DNA of 39,195 nucleotides from Longimicrobium sp. (GTDB taxonomy: Bacteria > Gemmatimonadota > Gemmatimonadetes > Longimicrobiales > Longimicrobiaceae), in NCBI RefSeq assembly GCF_035474595.1, contig NZ_DATIND010000063.1, forward strand, positions 1-39,195, in the 5' to 3' direction. Below are positions 23,606 through 32,708 of this stretch, one piece after another (position 1 is the stretch's first letter; each line of letters opens with the position of its first letter). The position numbers and the translations under genes were made by a program. The notes under the pieces were generated by a model, which did not search any database, was not told where the DNA came from, and saw only the letters and a program-made list of their open reading frames with translations.

Positions 23606-24091
23606 ATGAAGATCGTCAGCGGGGGGCAGACGGGCGTGGACCGCGCGGCGCTGGACGTGGCGATGGAGCTGGGAATGGCGTGCGGGGGATGGTGCCCGGC
23701 GGGACGATGGGCGGAGGACGGGCCGATCGATGCGCGCTATCCGCTGCGCGAGACGCCGTCCGCCGATCCGGCGCAGCGCACCGAGTGGAACGTGCGCGAC
23801 TCCGACGCCACGCTGATCCTCGCCTCCGGCGCCGAGAGCGCGGGGACGGAGCTCACCCGCGAGGCCGCGCGCAGGCTGGGGAAGCCCCTCTACACCTTCC
23901 ACGCGGGCGCGCTGGAGGACGCCGGCGCGCTCCGGCGCTGGCTGCAGGTGGCCAGCGTGCGCACCCTCAACGTCGCCGGGCCGCGGGAGAGCGAGGCGCC
24001 CGGAATCTACGCCGGCGCCCGCCGCATCCTCACCGCGCTGCTGGGGCGAGGGAACGGATTCGCTCCGCCTCTGCCGCTCGATCCGATCTGA
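23606..24091 (+). CDS. Putative molybdenum carrier / SLOG-type protein
   Basis: A 161-aa Rossmann-like protein. It opens with VSGGQTGVDRAALDVAMELG, the nucleotide-binding signature of the 'putative molybdenum carrier' family, part of the SLOG / LOG-like superfamily. Later blocks include CGGWCPAGRWAEDG (26-39), a WNVRDSDATLIL strand and a GKPLYTFHAG segment. Members are close to the molybdenum cofactor carrier proteins and may bind a nucleotide or Moco; exact ligand unknown. The ATG lies 16 bp after the preceding small gene. Confidence 0.85.
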   Translation: MKIVSGGQTGVDRAALDVAMELGMACGGWCPAGRWAEDGPIDARYPLRETPSADPAQRTEWNVRDSDATLILASGAESAGTELTREAARRLGKPLYTFHAGALEDAGALRRWLQVASVRTLNVAGPRESEAPGIYAGARRILTALLGRGNGFAPPLPLDPI

Positions 24092-24153
24092 CGAGAATTT
24101 CGCATCCGCGGCGCTGATAATCATCTACCGAATTCATCTCACCTGATTTCCGG

Positions 24154-25016
24154 ATGCGGATTCTGATCACGGGAGGCGCCGGGCTGCTGGGCCGGGCGCT
24201 GATCGCGAGCGCGCCGGCGGGCGTGGAGCTGCACGCAACGCAGCGTACCACGCCGGTCCCCGCACCCGCGCGGGCGCACACGGTCGAGCTCTCGGACGCG
24301 GCGGCGACGGCGGCGCTGCTCGATCGCGTGCGCCCGGAGCTGGTGATCCACACCGCGTACGCGCAGGCGACGGCCGAGCGCGACGTGGGGCGGGCGACCG
24401 AGAGCGTGGTGCTCGCCTGCGCGGCGACGGGCGCGGCGCTGGTCCACATCAGCAGCGACGTGGTGTTCGACGGCGAGCGCGCGCCCTGGGCCGAGACGGA
24501 CGAGCCCGCGCCGGTGCACGAGTACGGGCGGTGGAAGACGGTCGCGGAGCGCTTCGTCCGCGGGCGGATGCCGGACGCGGCCATCGTGCGCACCTCGCTG
24601 ATCGTCCGAGCGGATCCGCCGGACGGCGGGAGCGCGTGGATCCTCGACGCTTTGCGCGGTGGCGAGCCGGTCCGGCTATTCGTGGACGAGCTGCGCTGCC
24701 CGATCGCGGACGGAGACCTGGCCGCGATGCTGTGGGAGCTTGCGGCGCGCTCCCGGCGGACGCGCGCGCCGGGTTCTGGCACCTGGCCGGCCCGGAGGCG
24801 GTGAGCCGCTACACCCTCGGCGTCCTGGTCGCGCGGCAGCACGGCGCCGATCCCGGCGGCATCGTCCCCGCGCGGAGCCGCGCGTCCGGGCTGGTGCGCC
24901 CGCGCGACCTGCGCCTGCTCACCTCCCGCGCCGACCGCGAGCTGCGCACCCGCGCCCGTCCCATCGGCGAGCTGCTCGTCCCCGCCGCGCCCGCGGCTCA
25001 CTCCTCCAGCACGTAA
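24154..25016 (+). pseudogene. RmlD-type sugar-nucleotide reductase, frameshifted
   Basis: The first frame (24154-24804) encodes an SDR reductase of the dTDP-4-dehydrorhamnose reductase type: TGGAGLLG Rossmann loop (6-13), HISSDVVFDGERAPWAE (the RmlD block), and the catalytic YGRWK pair. After WELAA the reading frame ends in a basic, unrelated tail. The expected family C-terminus, with FWHLAGPEAVSRYTLGVLVARQ and RPRDLRLLTS, continues in the -1/+2 frame to a TAA at 25014-25016. One base is therefore missing (or two extra) near 24745-24765. Restored, the protein would be about 287 aa, normal for RmlD. If real, the enzyme is inactive; a sequencing error is possible. No other rhamnose genes are nearby. 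It overlaps the convergent APH-like gene by 19 bp. Confidence 0.8.
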
Positions 25017-25903
25017 TCCAGCGAAGTGCGCGCGGTGCGCAGCAGCGTCGCGTCGCCGATCGAGTGCGCGTACTGCGTGATGACGACCGCATGGTAGACG
25101 GCGCGCAGCCGGGCCATCCGCGCCGTGCGCGCGTCCACGTCGCCGTAGACGCGCAGGAAATCGTCGCGCGCGGCGGCGGGGAAGAAGCGGTAGAGGAAGG
25201 AGAGGTCGAGCCCCGGATCGCCCGCGTGCACGTCGCCCCAGTCGATCACGCCGCTGACGCGGTGCGCGTCGTCCACGAGGATGTGCAGCTCGTACAGGTC
25301 GCCGTGCACGGGGACGGGCCGCGCGGCCGGCGCGGGGAGATCGTCCGCCTCGAACGGCCGCAGCCACCGGCGTGCGCCGGCGACGATCCCCGCATCTTCC
25401 AGTTCCCGCAGGGCCGCCGCCAGCTTCGGCATGCGCCGGGTGAAGTCCGTGCGGTGAAAGTCGTCGCCCGGCAGCGCCAGCCCGTCCATCGGAATCGCGT
25501 GCAGCGTGCGCAGGAATTCGGCGAGCGGAGCCGCGGCCACGCGGCGCTCGTCCGGCGTCAGCTCCACGGACGCGGAGGTGCGGCCGGCGAGCCGCCGGTA
25601 TCCGGCGAACGGCCACGGAAAGCGCTCCGTCCCCGCGCCGATCCACGCGGGGCAGGAGATGGGAAGCGGCAGATGCGGCGCAATGCGCGGAAGCACGCGC
25701 GCCTCCGTCTCGATCAGCGCCACCGCGATCCCGCGCCGCGGGAAGCGGAAGACGAGCTCGCCGTCCACCAGGTACGCGGTGTTGTCCCACCCGCTCCCGA
25801 ACGGCTCCACCGTGCGCCCCAGCCCCGGAAACTGCTCGCGAATCAGCTCCCGCGCCAATCCGGGCGAGACGACGATCTCCGCATCCCACTCCGCCATCCG
25901 CAT
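24998..25903 (-). CDS. Aminoglycoside phosphotransferase-like kinase
   Basis: A 301-aa APH/choline-kinase-fold phosphotransferase. The ATP site begins at FGSGWDNTAYLVDGELVFRFPR (35-56), with catalytic VHGDLYELHILVD (199-211, Asp202) and metal-binding VIDWGDVHAGDPGLDLS (219-235, Asp221). The usual Asn of HGDxxxxN is replaced by His207, as in one subgroup of this family. Such proteins phosphorylate small alcohols such as sugars, choline or thiamine-like compounds. A resistance role is not implied. The two Met codons at its start (25903 and 25897) are both possible. No operon partner is evident. Confidence 0.9.
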   Translation of the reverse strand: MRMAEWDAEIVVSPGLARELIREQFPGLGRTVEPFGSGWDNTAYLVDGELVFRFPRRGIAVALIETEARVLPRIAPHLPLPISCPAWIGAGTERFPWPFAGYRRLAGRTSASVELTPDERRVAAAPLAEFLRTLHAIPMDGLALPGDDFHRTDFTRRMPKLAAALRELEDAGIVAGARRWLRPFEADDLPAPAARPVPVHGDLYELHILVDDAHRVSGVIDWGDVHAGDPGLDLSFLYRFFPAAARDDFLRVYGDVDARTARMARLRAVYHAVVITQYAHSIGDATLLRTARTSLDYVLEE

Positions 25904-25950
25904 CCTCCGCGCAGCTTCATCCCCTCGATTCCGCTCGCCCCGTCAAGATG

Positions 25951-25990
25951 CGGCGAAGGCGCCCGCCCGAAAGGGTGAGCGCCTTCGCCG
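25951..25990. terminator. Intrinsic terminator beyond Cys-rich peptide 2
   Basis: A perfect 12-bp stem cggcgaaggcgc / gcgccttcgccg with a 16-nt loop containing a smaller ccc-gaaa-ggg hairpin. It lies 39 bp beyond the stop of the minus-strand peptide gene and separates it from the APH-like gene. Confidence 0.85.
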
Positions 25991-26029
25991 CTGCAGCGGT
26001 TGTGCGTGCGACGAGCGGAACGTCGCGCC

Positions 26030-26332
26030 TCAGCAGTTCGCCTCGATCGTCTCGGGGCAGACGTTCACCGAGTCGACGTAGCACCGGAAGTCGCGCGGAT
26101 CGGCGGTGCAGCCCATCGTGGCGCAGGCGCAGCTGAGCCCGGAAACCCCGTCGCACGCCCCATAGCAGATCGTGAGCTGCGCCGTCCAGCCGCACTGCTC
26201 GCCCCATCCGGCGCAGGTCGCCTCGCCGGTATCGGCGGAGATGCGGGCGTGCACCGTACCGCGCGCGCTCCGGGCGGAATGTGTCTCGAACGAGGTGATC
26301 GCCAGGTCTTCGATCTTGAGCTTCAGCTTCAT
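26030..26332 (-). CDS. Cys-rich precursor-like peptide 2
   Basis: A 100-aa peptide. The leader MKLKLKIEDLAITSFET, then ARGTVHAR, matches the leaders of the peptides at 12893-13180 and 34079-34315 (shared pattern LxVxSFxT and RGTVxAH). The C-terminal core (about 35-100) contains ten Cys in a spacing unlike either relative, for example CAGWGEQCGW, CYGACDG and SCACATMGC. The frame remains open upstream, but the leader fixes the start at ATG 26332; the ribosome binding site is weak. It has its own terminator. No modification or export enzyme is near, and the neighbours (GlnRS and APH-like kinase) are unrelated. The likely product is a processed or disulfide-bonded secreted peptide, by inference. 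Confidence 0.8.
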   Translation of the reverse strand: MKLKLKIEDLAITSFETHSARSARGTVHARISADTGEATCAGWGEQCGWTAQLTICYGACDGVSGLSCACATMGCTADPRDFRCYVDSVNVCPETIEANC

Positions 26333-26456
26333 GGAGCACCATTGCGGGATCAGGGGAAGAACCGTCAGGGGGGAAACATATGAAGCTACCCCCTGACGGG
26401 ATGATCCGTCAACTGCAAATTGTCCTGTAATGTGATTCATGCCTGAGTAAAACGAT

Positions 26457-26481
26457 GCGGAGACGATCCCAACGTCTCCGC
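26457..26481. terminator. Short hairpin beyond glnS
   Basis: The stem gcggagacg / cgtctccgc (9 bp) with a 7-nt loop lies 33 bp beyond the glnS stop on the minus strand. Probably the glnS terminator. Confidence 0.55.
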
Positions 26482-26514
26482 GCCGCAAGCAGATCCGCCG
26501 GTGAAGGCTCCGGA

Positions 26515-28905
26515 TCAGGATCCGCCGCCCAGCCGCTCGCGGATCAGGCGGTTCACCAGCTCGGGATTGGCCTTGCCGCCCGTCGTCCGCATCACCTGGC
26601 CCACGAAGAAGCCGAGGAGGCCGGTCTTGCCGCCGCGGTACTCGTCCGCCTTGCCCTGGTTGGCGGCGATCACCTGGTCGACCGCCGGCGCGATGGACGC
26701 CTCGTCGCTCACCTGGCGCAGGCCCAGGCGCTCCACGATCGCGCGCGGGTGGCCGCCGGCGTTCACCATCCCGGCCAGCACCTGGCGCGCGGCCGAGGTG
26801 GAGAGGGTGCCGTCTTCCACCATCACCGCCAGCTCGCCCAGCTCGCCGCCGCTGAACGGCAGGTTGTCGATCGTGCGCGAGCCGATCTCCCGCGGCAGCT
26901 CGTGGATCATCCAGTTGGCGGCCGCCTTGGGGCTCGCCCCCGCCTTCACCGCGTCCTCGAACATCACGGCCACGGTCAGCTCGCGCGTGACGCCGTCCAG
27001 CTCCTCGGGGGGCAACTTCATCTCCGCCCCGAAGCGCGTGCGCAGCGCCTCCAGCTCGGGCGAGCGCGGCGTGTCGTACGCCGGCGCCTTGCTGCGCGGC
27101 GTCGTCCGCTCGCCCGCCTCGGCGACGCGCGGCGCCTTCTCGCGCTTCGGCTTCGCGGCGGGCGCGGCCTGCGAGGCCTTCCCCCAGGTGTCGCGCAGCG
27201 TCACCGTGCGGTTGAAGACGAGCGACTCCGGCTTCGACTCGACGATGTCGGAGCAGAAGTAGCCCACGCGCTCGAACTGGTAGCGGCTCCCCGGCGCGTC
27301 GCCGCGCACGGAAGGCTCGATCACCGCGTCGTTGATGACGACCAGCGAGGCGGGATTGAGGTGATCCTTGAATTCGCCCTCGCCCGCGTCCGGGTCGGGG
27401 ATGGTGAAGAGGCGGTCGTACAGCCGCACCTCGCAGGGCACCGCGTGCGCGGCGGAGACCCACTGGATGGTGCCCTTCACCTGCCGCCCGTCGGGCGTGT
27501 TGCCGCCGCGCGTGGCCGGGTCGTAGCTGCAGCGCAGCTCCACGATCTCGCCCGCGTCGTCCTTCACCACCTCGTCGCAGCGGATGACGTACGCGTAGCG
27601 CAGCCGCACCTCGGCGCCGGGAGAGAGGCGGAAGAAGCCCTTCGGTGGGTCCTCCGCGAAGTCGTCGCGGTCGATCCAGATCTCGCGCGAGAAGGGCAGG
27701 GGACGCGACCCCTCGTTGGGCACGTCGTGCGGCCAGTACGGCGCGTCCAGCTCCTCCGTCTTCGCCTCGGGATAGTTGGTGATGACGACCTTCAGCGGCC
27801 GCAGCACGCAGAGCACGCGGGGCGCGCGGTGGTTCAGGTCGTCGCGCATGGCGTGCTCCAGGCGCGTGATCTCGATGCGCTGGCTGGCCTTGGTGACGCC
27901 CGCGGCTTCCCAGAACGCGCGCAGCGCCTCGGGCGTGCACCCCAGCCGCCGCAGCCCGGCGATGGTGGGCATGCGCGGATCGTCCCACCCGCTCACGTAG
28001 CCGCCCTTCACCAGCTCCAGGAGCTTGCGCTTGCTGGTGATGGTGTACTCCACGTTGCCGCGCGCGAACTCGTACTGGCGCGGCCGCGACGGCGTGCCGC
28101 CCTCGGCGCGCACGAAGTCCTGCCAGCCGTCCACCACCCAGTCGTACAGCGCGCGGTTGATCTCGAACTCCAGCGTGCACAGCGAGTGGGTGATCCCCTC
28201 GATGGCGTCCTCGATGGGGTGCGCGTAGTCGTACAGCGGGTAGATGCACCACCGGTCGCCGGTGCGGTAGTGGTGCGCGTGGCGGATGCGGTAGAGAATG
28301 GGGTCGCGCAGCAGCATGTTGGGCGCGGCCAGGTCGATCTTCGCCCGGAGGACGTGGCTGCCGTCGGGAAAATCCCCCGCCTTCATCCGCCGGAACAGCG
28401 CCAGGCTCTCCTCCGGCGCACGGTCGCGGAAGCGCGTGGGGCGCCCCGGCTCGTTCACCGTGCCGCGCGCCTCGCGGATCTCCTCCTCGCTCGAACTGTC
28501 GACGTACGCCTTCCCCTGGCCGATCAGGAACTCGGCGTAGGCGTACATCCGGTCGAAGTAGTCGGCGGCGAAGTACAGGTGCCGGCCGAACTCGCACCCC
28601 AGCCACTTCACCACGTCGATGATGGACTCGACGTAGTGCACGTCCTCCGTCTCGGGATTGGTGTCGTCGAAGCGCAGGTGGCACACGCCGCCCGTTTCCG
28701 CCGCGATGCCGAAGTTCAGCACCAGCGACTTGGCGTGGCCCATGTGCAGGTATCCGTTGGGCTCCGGCGGAAAGCGGGTGACGATGGACTGGTGCTTCCC
28801 CGCGCGCAGGTCGTCCGCGACGATCTGGCGGATGAAGTCCAGCCCCTCGCGCTCCGCGAACTCCGCGGCGGGGGATGCGTTTTCGGCGGCGTTGGTCGTT
28901 TCCAC
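26515..28905 (-). CDS. glnS: Glutamine-tRNA ligase with C-terminal YqeY/GatB domain
   Basis: A 796-aa cytosolic enzyme that charges tRNA-Gln with glutamine using ATP. The class I signature FPPEPNGYLHMGHAKS (45-60) contains the HIGH-like HMGH (54-57), and the KMSKS-equivalent is ITSKRKL (289-295). The anticodon-binding beta-barrels occupy about 340-560. A Lys/Ala-rich linker (about 570-620) leads to a C-terminal YqeY/GatB-tail domain (about 640-796, with NWMIHELPREIG and GFFVGQVMR). The same domain is found fused to GlnRS in Deinococcus, where it helps tRNA binding. Typical bacterial GlnRS is about 550 aa, so the extension is clear. Single gene, housekeeping. Confidence 0.96.
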   Translation of the reverse strand: METTNAAENASPAAEFAEREGLDFIRQIVADDLRAGKHQSIVTRFPPEPNGYLHMGHAKSLVLNFGIAAETGGVCHLRFDDTNPETEDVHYVESIIDVVKWLGCEFGRHLYFAADYFDRMYAYAEFLIGQGKAYVDSSSEEEIREARGTVNEPGRPTRFRDRAPEESLALFRRMKAGDFPDGSHVLRAKIDLAAPNMLLRDPILYRIRHAHHYRTGDRWCIYPLYDYAHPIEDAIEGITHSLCTLEFEINRALYDWVVDGWQDFVRAEGGTPSRPRQYEFARGNVEYTITSKRKLLELVKGGYVSGWDDPRMPTIAGLRRLGCTPEALRAFWEAAGVTKASQRIEITRLEHAMRDDLNHRAPRVLCVLRPLKVVITNYPEAKTEELDAPYWPHDVPNEGSRPLPFSREIWIDRDDFAEDPPKGFFRLSPGAEVRLRYAYVIRCDEVVKDDAGEIVELRCSYDPATRGGNTPDGRQVKGTIQWVSAAHAVPCEVRLYDRLFTIPDPDAGEGEFKDHLNPASLVVINDAVIEPSVRGDAPGSRYQFERVGYFCSDIVESKPESLVFNRTVTLRDTWGKASQAAPAAKPKREKAPRVAEAGERTTPRSKAPAYDTPRSPELEALRTRFGAEMKLPPEELDGVTRELTVAVMFEDAVKAGASPKAAANWMIHELPREIGSRTIDNLPFSGGELGELAVMVEDGTLSTSAARQVLAGMVNAGGHPRAIVERLGLRQVSDEASIAPAVDQVIAANQGKADEYRGGKTGLLGFFVGQVMRTTGGKANPELVNRLIRERLGGGS

Positions 28906-29286
28906 GTTCGGTCCGGCGAGGGTCGGATGCGCGTCGTTCCGGACGCGCGCAACGGGCGATGAAGAATCGCGGAGAATAACGGAATCGCCGCCGATCTACA
29001 ACCGAAACCGCGGGGACTCACACGGGGCCGGCGGAGTCGACGGAGAAAAAGCTTCGCTGGCTCCGCCGACTCGTCGGATGACGGAAACGGGGACTCAGAT
29101 GTGCCGCGGCGAATGGCAGAAATACAAGGCGGGAGAGAGGTTCATTGCAAACTGCTACCGAAATCCGTATCATCCAGAAACGTGCGCGCGATGGCGCGTC
29201 GATGCTGCCCGCCTCTACCCCTCTCCATCCGCCGGACGCCCTCTCGTCCGCCGATCTCCATCTCCCTTCAACAGGACGAAGTCCAG
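28906..29286. other. Intergenic region between divergent genes
   Basis: It separates glnS (minus) from the amine oxidase gene (plus). I see a hairpin at 29034-29072 (gagtcgacggag / ctccgccgactc, one mismatch) and no clear promoter consensus. An in-frame upstream extension of the oxidase from an ATG at 29101 exists but does not look like protein, so I consider the stretch non-coding. Confidence 0.55.
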
Positions 29287-30984
29287 GTGACCAAACGCAT
29301 CCTGTCCCACCAGCCGTTCCAGCCGTTCGAGAAGGGAAGCCGGCACTACGACGTGGCCGTGATCGGCGGCGGAATCTCGGGCGTGTACACCGCCTGGCGG
29401 CTGAAGCAGTCCAGGCCGGAGCTGAAGGTGGCGCTGTTCGAGTACGGCAACCGCATCGGCGGGCGGCTGTACAGCTACCCCATGCCGGGAATGCCGAGCA
29501 TCAAGGCCGAGCTGGGCGGCATGCGCTGGCTGAAGTCGCACGAGATCGTGGTGGGCCTCATCGACCACCTGCGGCTCTCCACCCGCGAATTTCCCATGGG
29601 CGCCGACGGCGGCGCCAACAACCTGATGTACCTGCGCCGGCGCCAATTGCGCGTGAAGGACCTGAACGATCCCGAGAAGGTGCCGTACCTGCTGAACCCC
29701 GACGAGCAGGGGATGAACCCCGACCAGCTGCAGCAGTGGGTGCAGGACAGCCTGCTCCCGTTCAACAGCGAGCTGAGCGCGCAGGACTGGTGGACGGTGC
29801 CGGTGCTGGACGGCACGCCGCTGTACAGGATCGGGTTCTGGAACCTGCTGTACCGCGTGCTGAGCAGCGAAGCGTACCAGTACATGAACGACGCCGGCGG
29901 CTACTACACCAACGTGGCCAACTCCACGGCGCCGCTTTCGCTCCCCATCAACGAGTACGACCCCAGCAACAAGTACTACACGCTGGTGGACGGCTACGAG
30001 GAGCTCCCCCGCGCCGTGGCCGAAGAGTTCGTCCGCCTGGGCGGCGAGATCCACATGAACCACCGGCTGGACTCGTTCGGCCGCCGCGCGTCGGACCAGC
30101 AGTACGCCCTCTGCTTCGCGCGCACGACGACGGACGAGGGCGGCCGCACGCGCGACGTGGGCCGCGCGGACGCCTTCGCCGACGATCCCGACGCCGAGGG
30201 CGCGGGCGACGGGAACGAGGTGCTGGTCGACGCCGACCGCGTGGTGCTGGCGCTGCCGCGGCGCTCCATCGAGCTGATCCGCTGGAACCGGCTGGAGCGC
30301 GACCGGGAGCTGCGCCACGACCTGGAGGCGGTGATCAGCCAGGCCGCCTTCAAGATGTTCCTGGGCTACCCGTACCCCTGGTGGCGCTCGCTGGGGCTGG
30401 ACGCGGGGCGCACCATCACCGACATGCCCATCCGCCAGACGTACTACTTCCAGACCGAGAGCGAGATGCCCGAGGGCGACCCCGAGAACCACAACTCGCT
30501 GCTGATGGTGAGCTACAACGACCTGGGAAGCCTGCCCTTCTGGAAGGCGCTGGAAGAGGGCGAGCCGTTCACGGGAGCGCCCGGCAGCCCGGCCAACCGC
30601 TTCGTGGAGGGCGAGGCGGTGCGCCCGCACCGCTTCCAGATCACCGCCAACATGGTGCAGGCCGCGCAGGAGCAGGTGCGCGAGGTGCACGGGCTGAAGT
30701 TCGTTCCCGAGCCCTACACCGCCATCTACCACGACTGGAGCGACGACCCGTACGGCGCCGGTTGGCACGCCTGGAAGGCCGGCGAGAAGTTCTGGGAGAT
30801 CATGCCGCGGATGCGCGGCATCGAGGGCGAGAACGTGCACATCTGCGGCGAGGCGTACTCCATCGGCCAGGGCTGGGTGGAGGGCGCGCTGCAGACGGCG
30901 GAGCTGATGCTGAAGGAGCACTTCGGCCTCTCCCGCCCGTCGTTCATCCCCAAGTCGTACTACGACACGGAGATGGGCCCATGA
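29287..30984 (+). CDS. FAD-dependent amine/L-amino-acid oxidase
   Basis: A 565-aa flavoenzyme of the flavin monoamine oxidase family. The FAD-binding loop VIGGGISGVYTAWRL (25-39) is followed by Glu52 in FEYGNRIGGRL and the GGMRW block (78-82). The C-terminal ICGEAYSIGQGWVEGALQTAE is the second FAD-binding part. It oxidises a primary amine or L-amino acid to the imine/2-keto acid, releasing ammonia and H2O2. The long insertion with an Asp/Gly-rich loop (about 295-320) is unusual. I choose GTG at 29287 since upstream residues lack family similarity. Its TGA overlaps the ATG of the decarboxylase gene (ATGA, 30981-30984), so the two are translationally coupled. The 2-keto acid product is the substrate expected for that decarboxylase. 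Confidence 0.85.
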   Translation: MTKRILSHQPFQPFEKGSRHYDVAVIGGGISGVYTAWRLKQSRPELKVALFEYGNRIGGRLYSYPMPGMPSIKAELGGMRWLKSHEIVVGLIDHLRLSTREFPMGADGGANNLMYLRRRQLRVKDLNDPEKVPYLLNPDEQGMNPDQLQQWVQDSLLPFNSELSAQDWWTVPVLDGTPLYRIGFWNLLYRVLSSEAYQYMNDAGGYYTNVANSTAPLSLPINEYDPSNKYYTLVDGYEELPRAVAEEFVRLGGEIHMNHRLDSFGRRASDQQYALCFARTTTDEGGRTRDVGRADAFADDPDAEGAGDGNEVLVDADRVVLALPRRSIELIRWNRLERDRELRHDLEAVISQAAFKMFLGYPYPWWRSLGLDAGRTITDMPIRQTYYFQTESEMPEGDPENHNSLLMVSYNDLGSLPFWKALEEGEPFTGAPGSPANRFVEGEAVRPHRFQITANMVQAAQEQVREVHGLKFVPEPYTAIYHDWSDDPYGAGWHAWKAGEKFWEIMPRMRGIEGENVHICGEAYSIGQGWVEGALQTAELMLKEHFGLSRPSFIPKSYYDTEMGP

Positions 30985-32708
30985 GCGCGGAGAGCCATGC
31001 GGGCGCGCCGCATTGCACCGTCTCGCGCTACCTGGCGCAGCGGCTGGCGGAGATGGGCGTCGGCCACATCTTCGCCGTGCCCGGCGACTACGCGGGCCAC
31101 TTCCTGAGCACCATCGACGGCGATCCCGGCCTCGGCATCGCCCGCGTGGGGACCACCAACGAGCTCGTGGCCGGCTACTCGGCCGACGCGTACGCGCGGC
31201 TCCGCGGGGCCGGCGCGGCGTGCGTCACCTTCGGCGTGGGTACCTTCTCGCTGCTGAACGCGCTGGCCGGGTCGTACGTCGAGGAGGTCCCCGTCGTGCT
31301 GGTCGTCGGGAGCCCCGCCTCGCAGTCGCGCACCACCGAGCGGCGCGAGGGCGTGCTCTTCCACCACTCCACCGGTACGCTGAGCGCCGACGAGGACTCG
31401 GTGAAGAACGTGACGGTCGCGCGCGTGGTGGTGCGCGACCCGCTCACCGCGCCGGGGCTGATCGACCGCGCGCTGGAGGCCTGCCTCACCTGGCGGCGGC
31501 CGGTCTACGTCGAGGTGCTGCAGAACGTGTGGAACCTGCCGTGCGCCGCGCCGCATCACGCGCTCCGCCCCGGCCCGCTCCCCACGCTGCAGGGGTCGGT
31601 CGACGCCGCGCTCGACGCCACGCTGGAGCACCTGTGGAAGGCGGAGCGCCCGGTGATCTGGGCGGGGATGGAGGTGCAGCGCTTCGGGCTGCAGGACCTG
31701 CTGCTGGAGATCGTGGAGGAAACCGGCTTCCCCTTCGCCTCCGACCTGCTGGGGAAGGGGCTGGTGCCGGAGAACACGCCCGGGTTCGTGGGGTGCTACG
31801 ACGGCGCGTCGGCGAACGAGAAGACCAGGGCGCTGATGGAGACGGCGGACTGGGTGCTGGGTCTGGGCACCCTGGTGACGGACGACTTCCTCGATCTCGT
31901 GAAGAAGAGCTATGGCACCATGACGCTGGCCTGCGAGAACTCGGTCCGCGTGGGTACCAGCGTGTGGGACTGCGCGCCGCTGAAGGCCTTCATGGAGGGG
32001 CTGCTCCGCCGCCTGCGCGCGAAGAAGTACGGCGCGCCGGAAGACGCCGTCGCGCTTCTCTGCGCCGTGGCCGCGCCGCCGATGCTGATGGCGAAGTCGG
32101 CGGGCGGCGTCGCCGAAGCGGAGGATCCGCCGGTGACGTACGACGGGTTCTTCGCGCGGATGCGCGACTGGGTGGACGAGTCGATGGTGCTGATGGCCGA
32201 CACGACGATCGCGCTGTACTCGGCCGCCGAGCTTCCCGTGGACCGGCGTGACGGCTTCATCGCGCAGGCGGCGTGGAACTCCATCGGCTACACCACGGGC
32301 GCGTGCCTGGGCGTCGGGTTCGCCGACCCGTCGCGGCGCGCCGTCGTCTTCAGCGGCGACGGCGGGTTCCAGATGGTGTGCCAGGCGCTCTCCGACGTGG
32401 TGCGCGCGAAGCACGGCGCCATCGTCTTCGTCTTCGACAACGCGCTGTACGGCATCGAGCAGGCGTTCGTGAACGTGAAGTTCTTCACGCAGGGGGAAGA
32501 TGCCGAGGCCTTCGACCTCCTGCACCGGTGGAACTACGCCGCCCTCCCCGAGGTCTTCGGCGGGGGATGGGGGACCACGGTGGAGACGATGGGCCAGCTG
32601 GACGAGGCGCTCCGCCGCGCGAAGGAGAACACGGGCTCGCTCTCGCTCGTGGCCCTGCGCATCGACGAGCGCGACATCACCCCGCAGATGCTCGCCCTCG
32701 CCGGCTGA
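30981..32708 (+). CDS. Thiamine-diphosphate 2-keto acid decarboxylase
   Basis: A 575-aa ThDP-dependent decarboxylase of the pyruvate/indolepyruvate/phenylpyruvate decarboxylase type. The catalytic Glu61 lies in TTNELVAGYSADAYAR, and the paired active-site histidines His128-His129 in GVLFHHSTG are typical of decarboxylases rather than acetolactate synthases. The ThDP/Mg motif runs from GDGG (459-462) to FDNALYGIE (485-493). A catalytic Glu follows the DN in this subfamily (GIEQ). It should convert a 2-keto acid to an aldehyde and CO2. The gene overlaps the amine oxidase stop by 4 nt, so the pair would convert an amino acid to an aldehyde (for example Trp to indoleacetaldehyde or Phe to phenylacetaldehyde). 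Side-chain preference cannot be read from the sequence. Confidence 0.92.
   Translation: MSAESHAGAPHCTVSRYLAQRLAEMGVGHIFAVPGDYAGHFLSTIDGDPGLGIARVGTTNELVAGYSADAYARLRGAGAACVTFGVGTFSLLNALAGSYVEEVPVVLVVGSPASQSRTTERREGVLFHHSTGTLSADEDSVKNVTVARVVVRDPLTAPGLIDRALEACLTWRRPVYVEVLQNVWNLPCAAPHHALRPGPLPTLQGSVDAALDATLEHLWKAERPVIWAGMEVQRFGLQDLLLEIVEETGFPFASDLLGKGLVPENTPGFVGCYDGASANEKTRALMETADWVLGLGTLVTDDFLDLVKKSYGTMTLACENSVRVGTSVWDCAPLKAFMEGLLRRLRAKKYGAPEDAVALLCAVAAPPMLMAKSAGGVAEAEDPPVTYDGFFARMRDWVDESMVLMADTTIALYSAAELPVDRRDGFIAQAAWNSIGYTTGACLGVGFADPSRRAVVFSGDGGFQMVCQALSDVVRAKHGAIVFVFDNALYGIEQAFVNVKFFTQGEDAEAFDLLHRWNYAALPEVFGGGWGTTVETMGQLDEALRRAKENTGSLSLVALRIDERDITPQMLALAG

Noticed and set aside
24998-25903. 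Aminoglycoside resistance gene
   Set aside because: Only the general APH/choline-kinase fold is visible. Environmental genomes contain many such kinases with other substrates, so a resistance label is not justified.
26333-28684. Long upstream extension of Cys-rich peptide 2
   Set aside because: The frame is open upstream through glnS, but the conserved leader begins at 26332, and glnS occupies the region in another frame.
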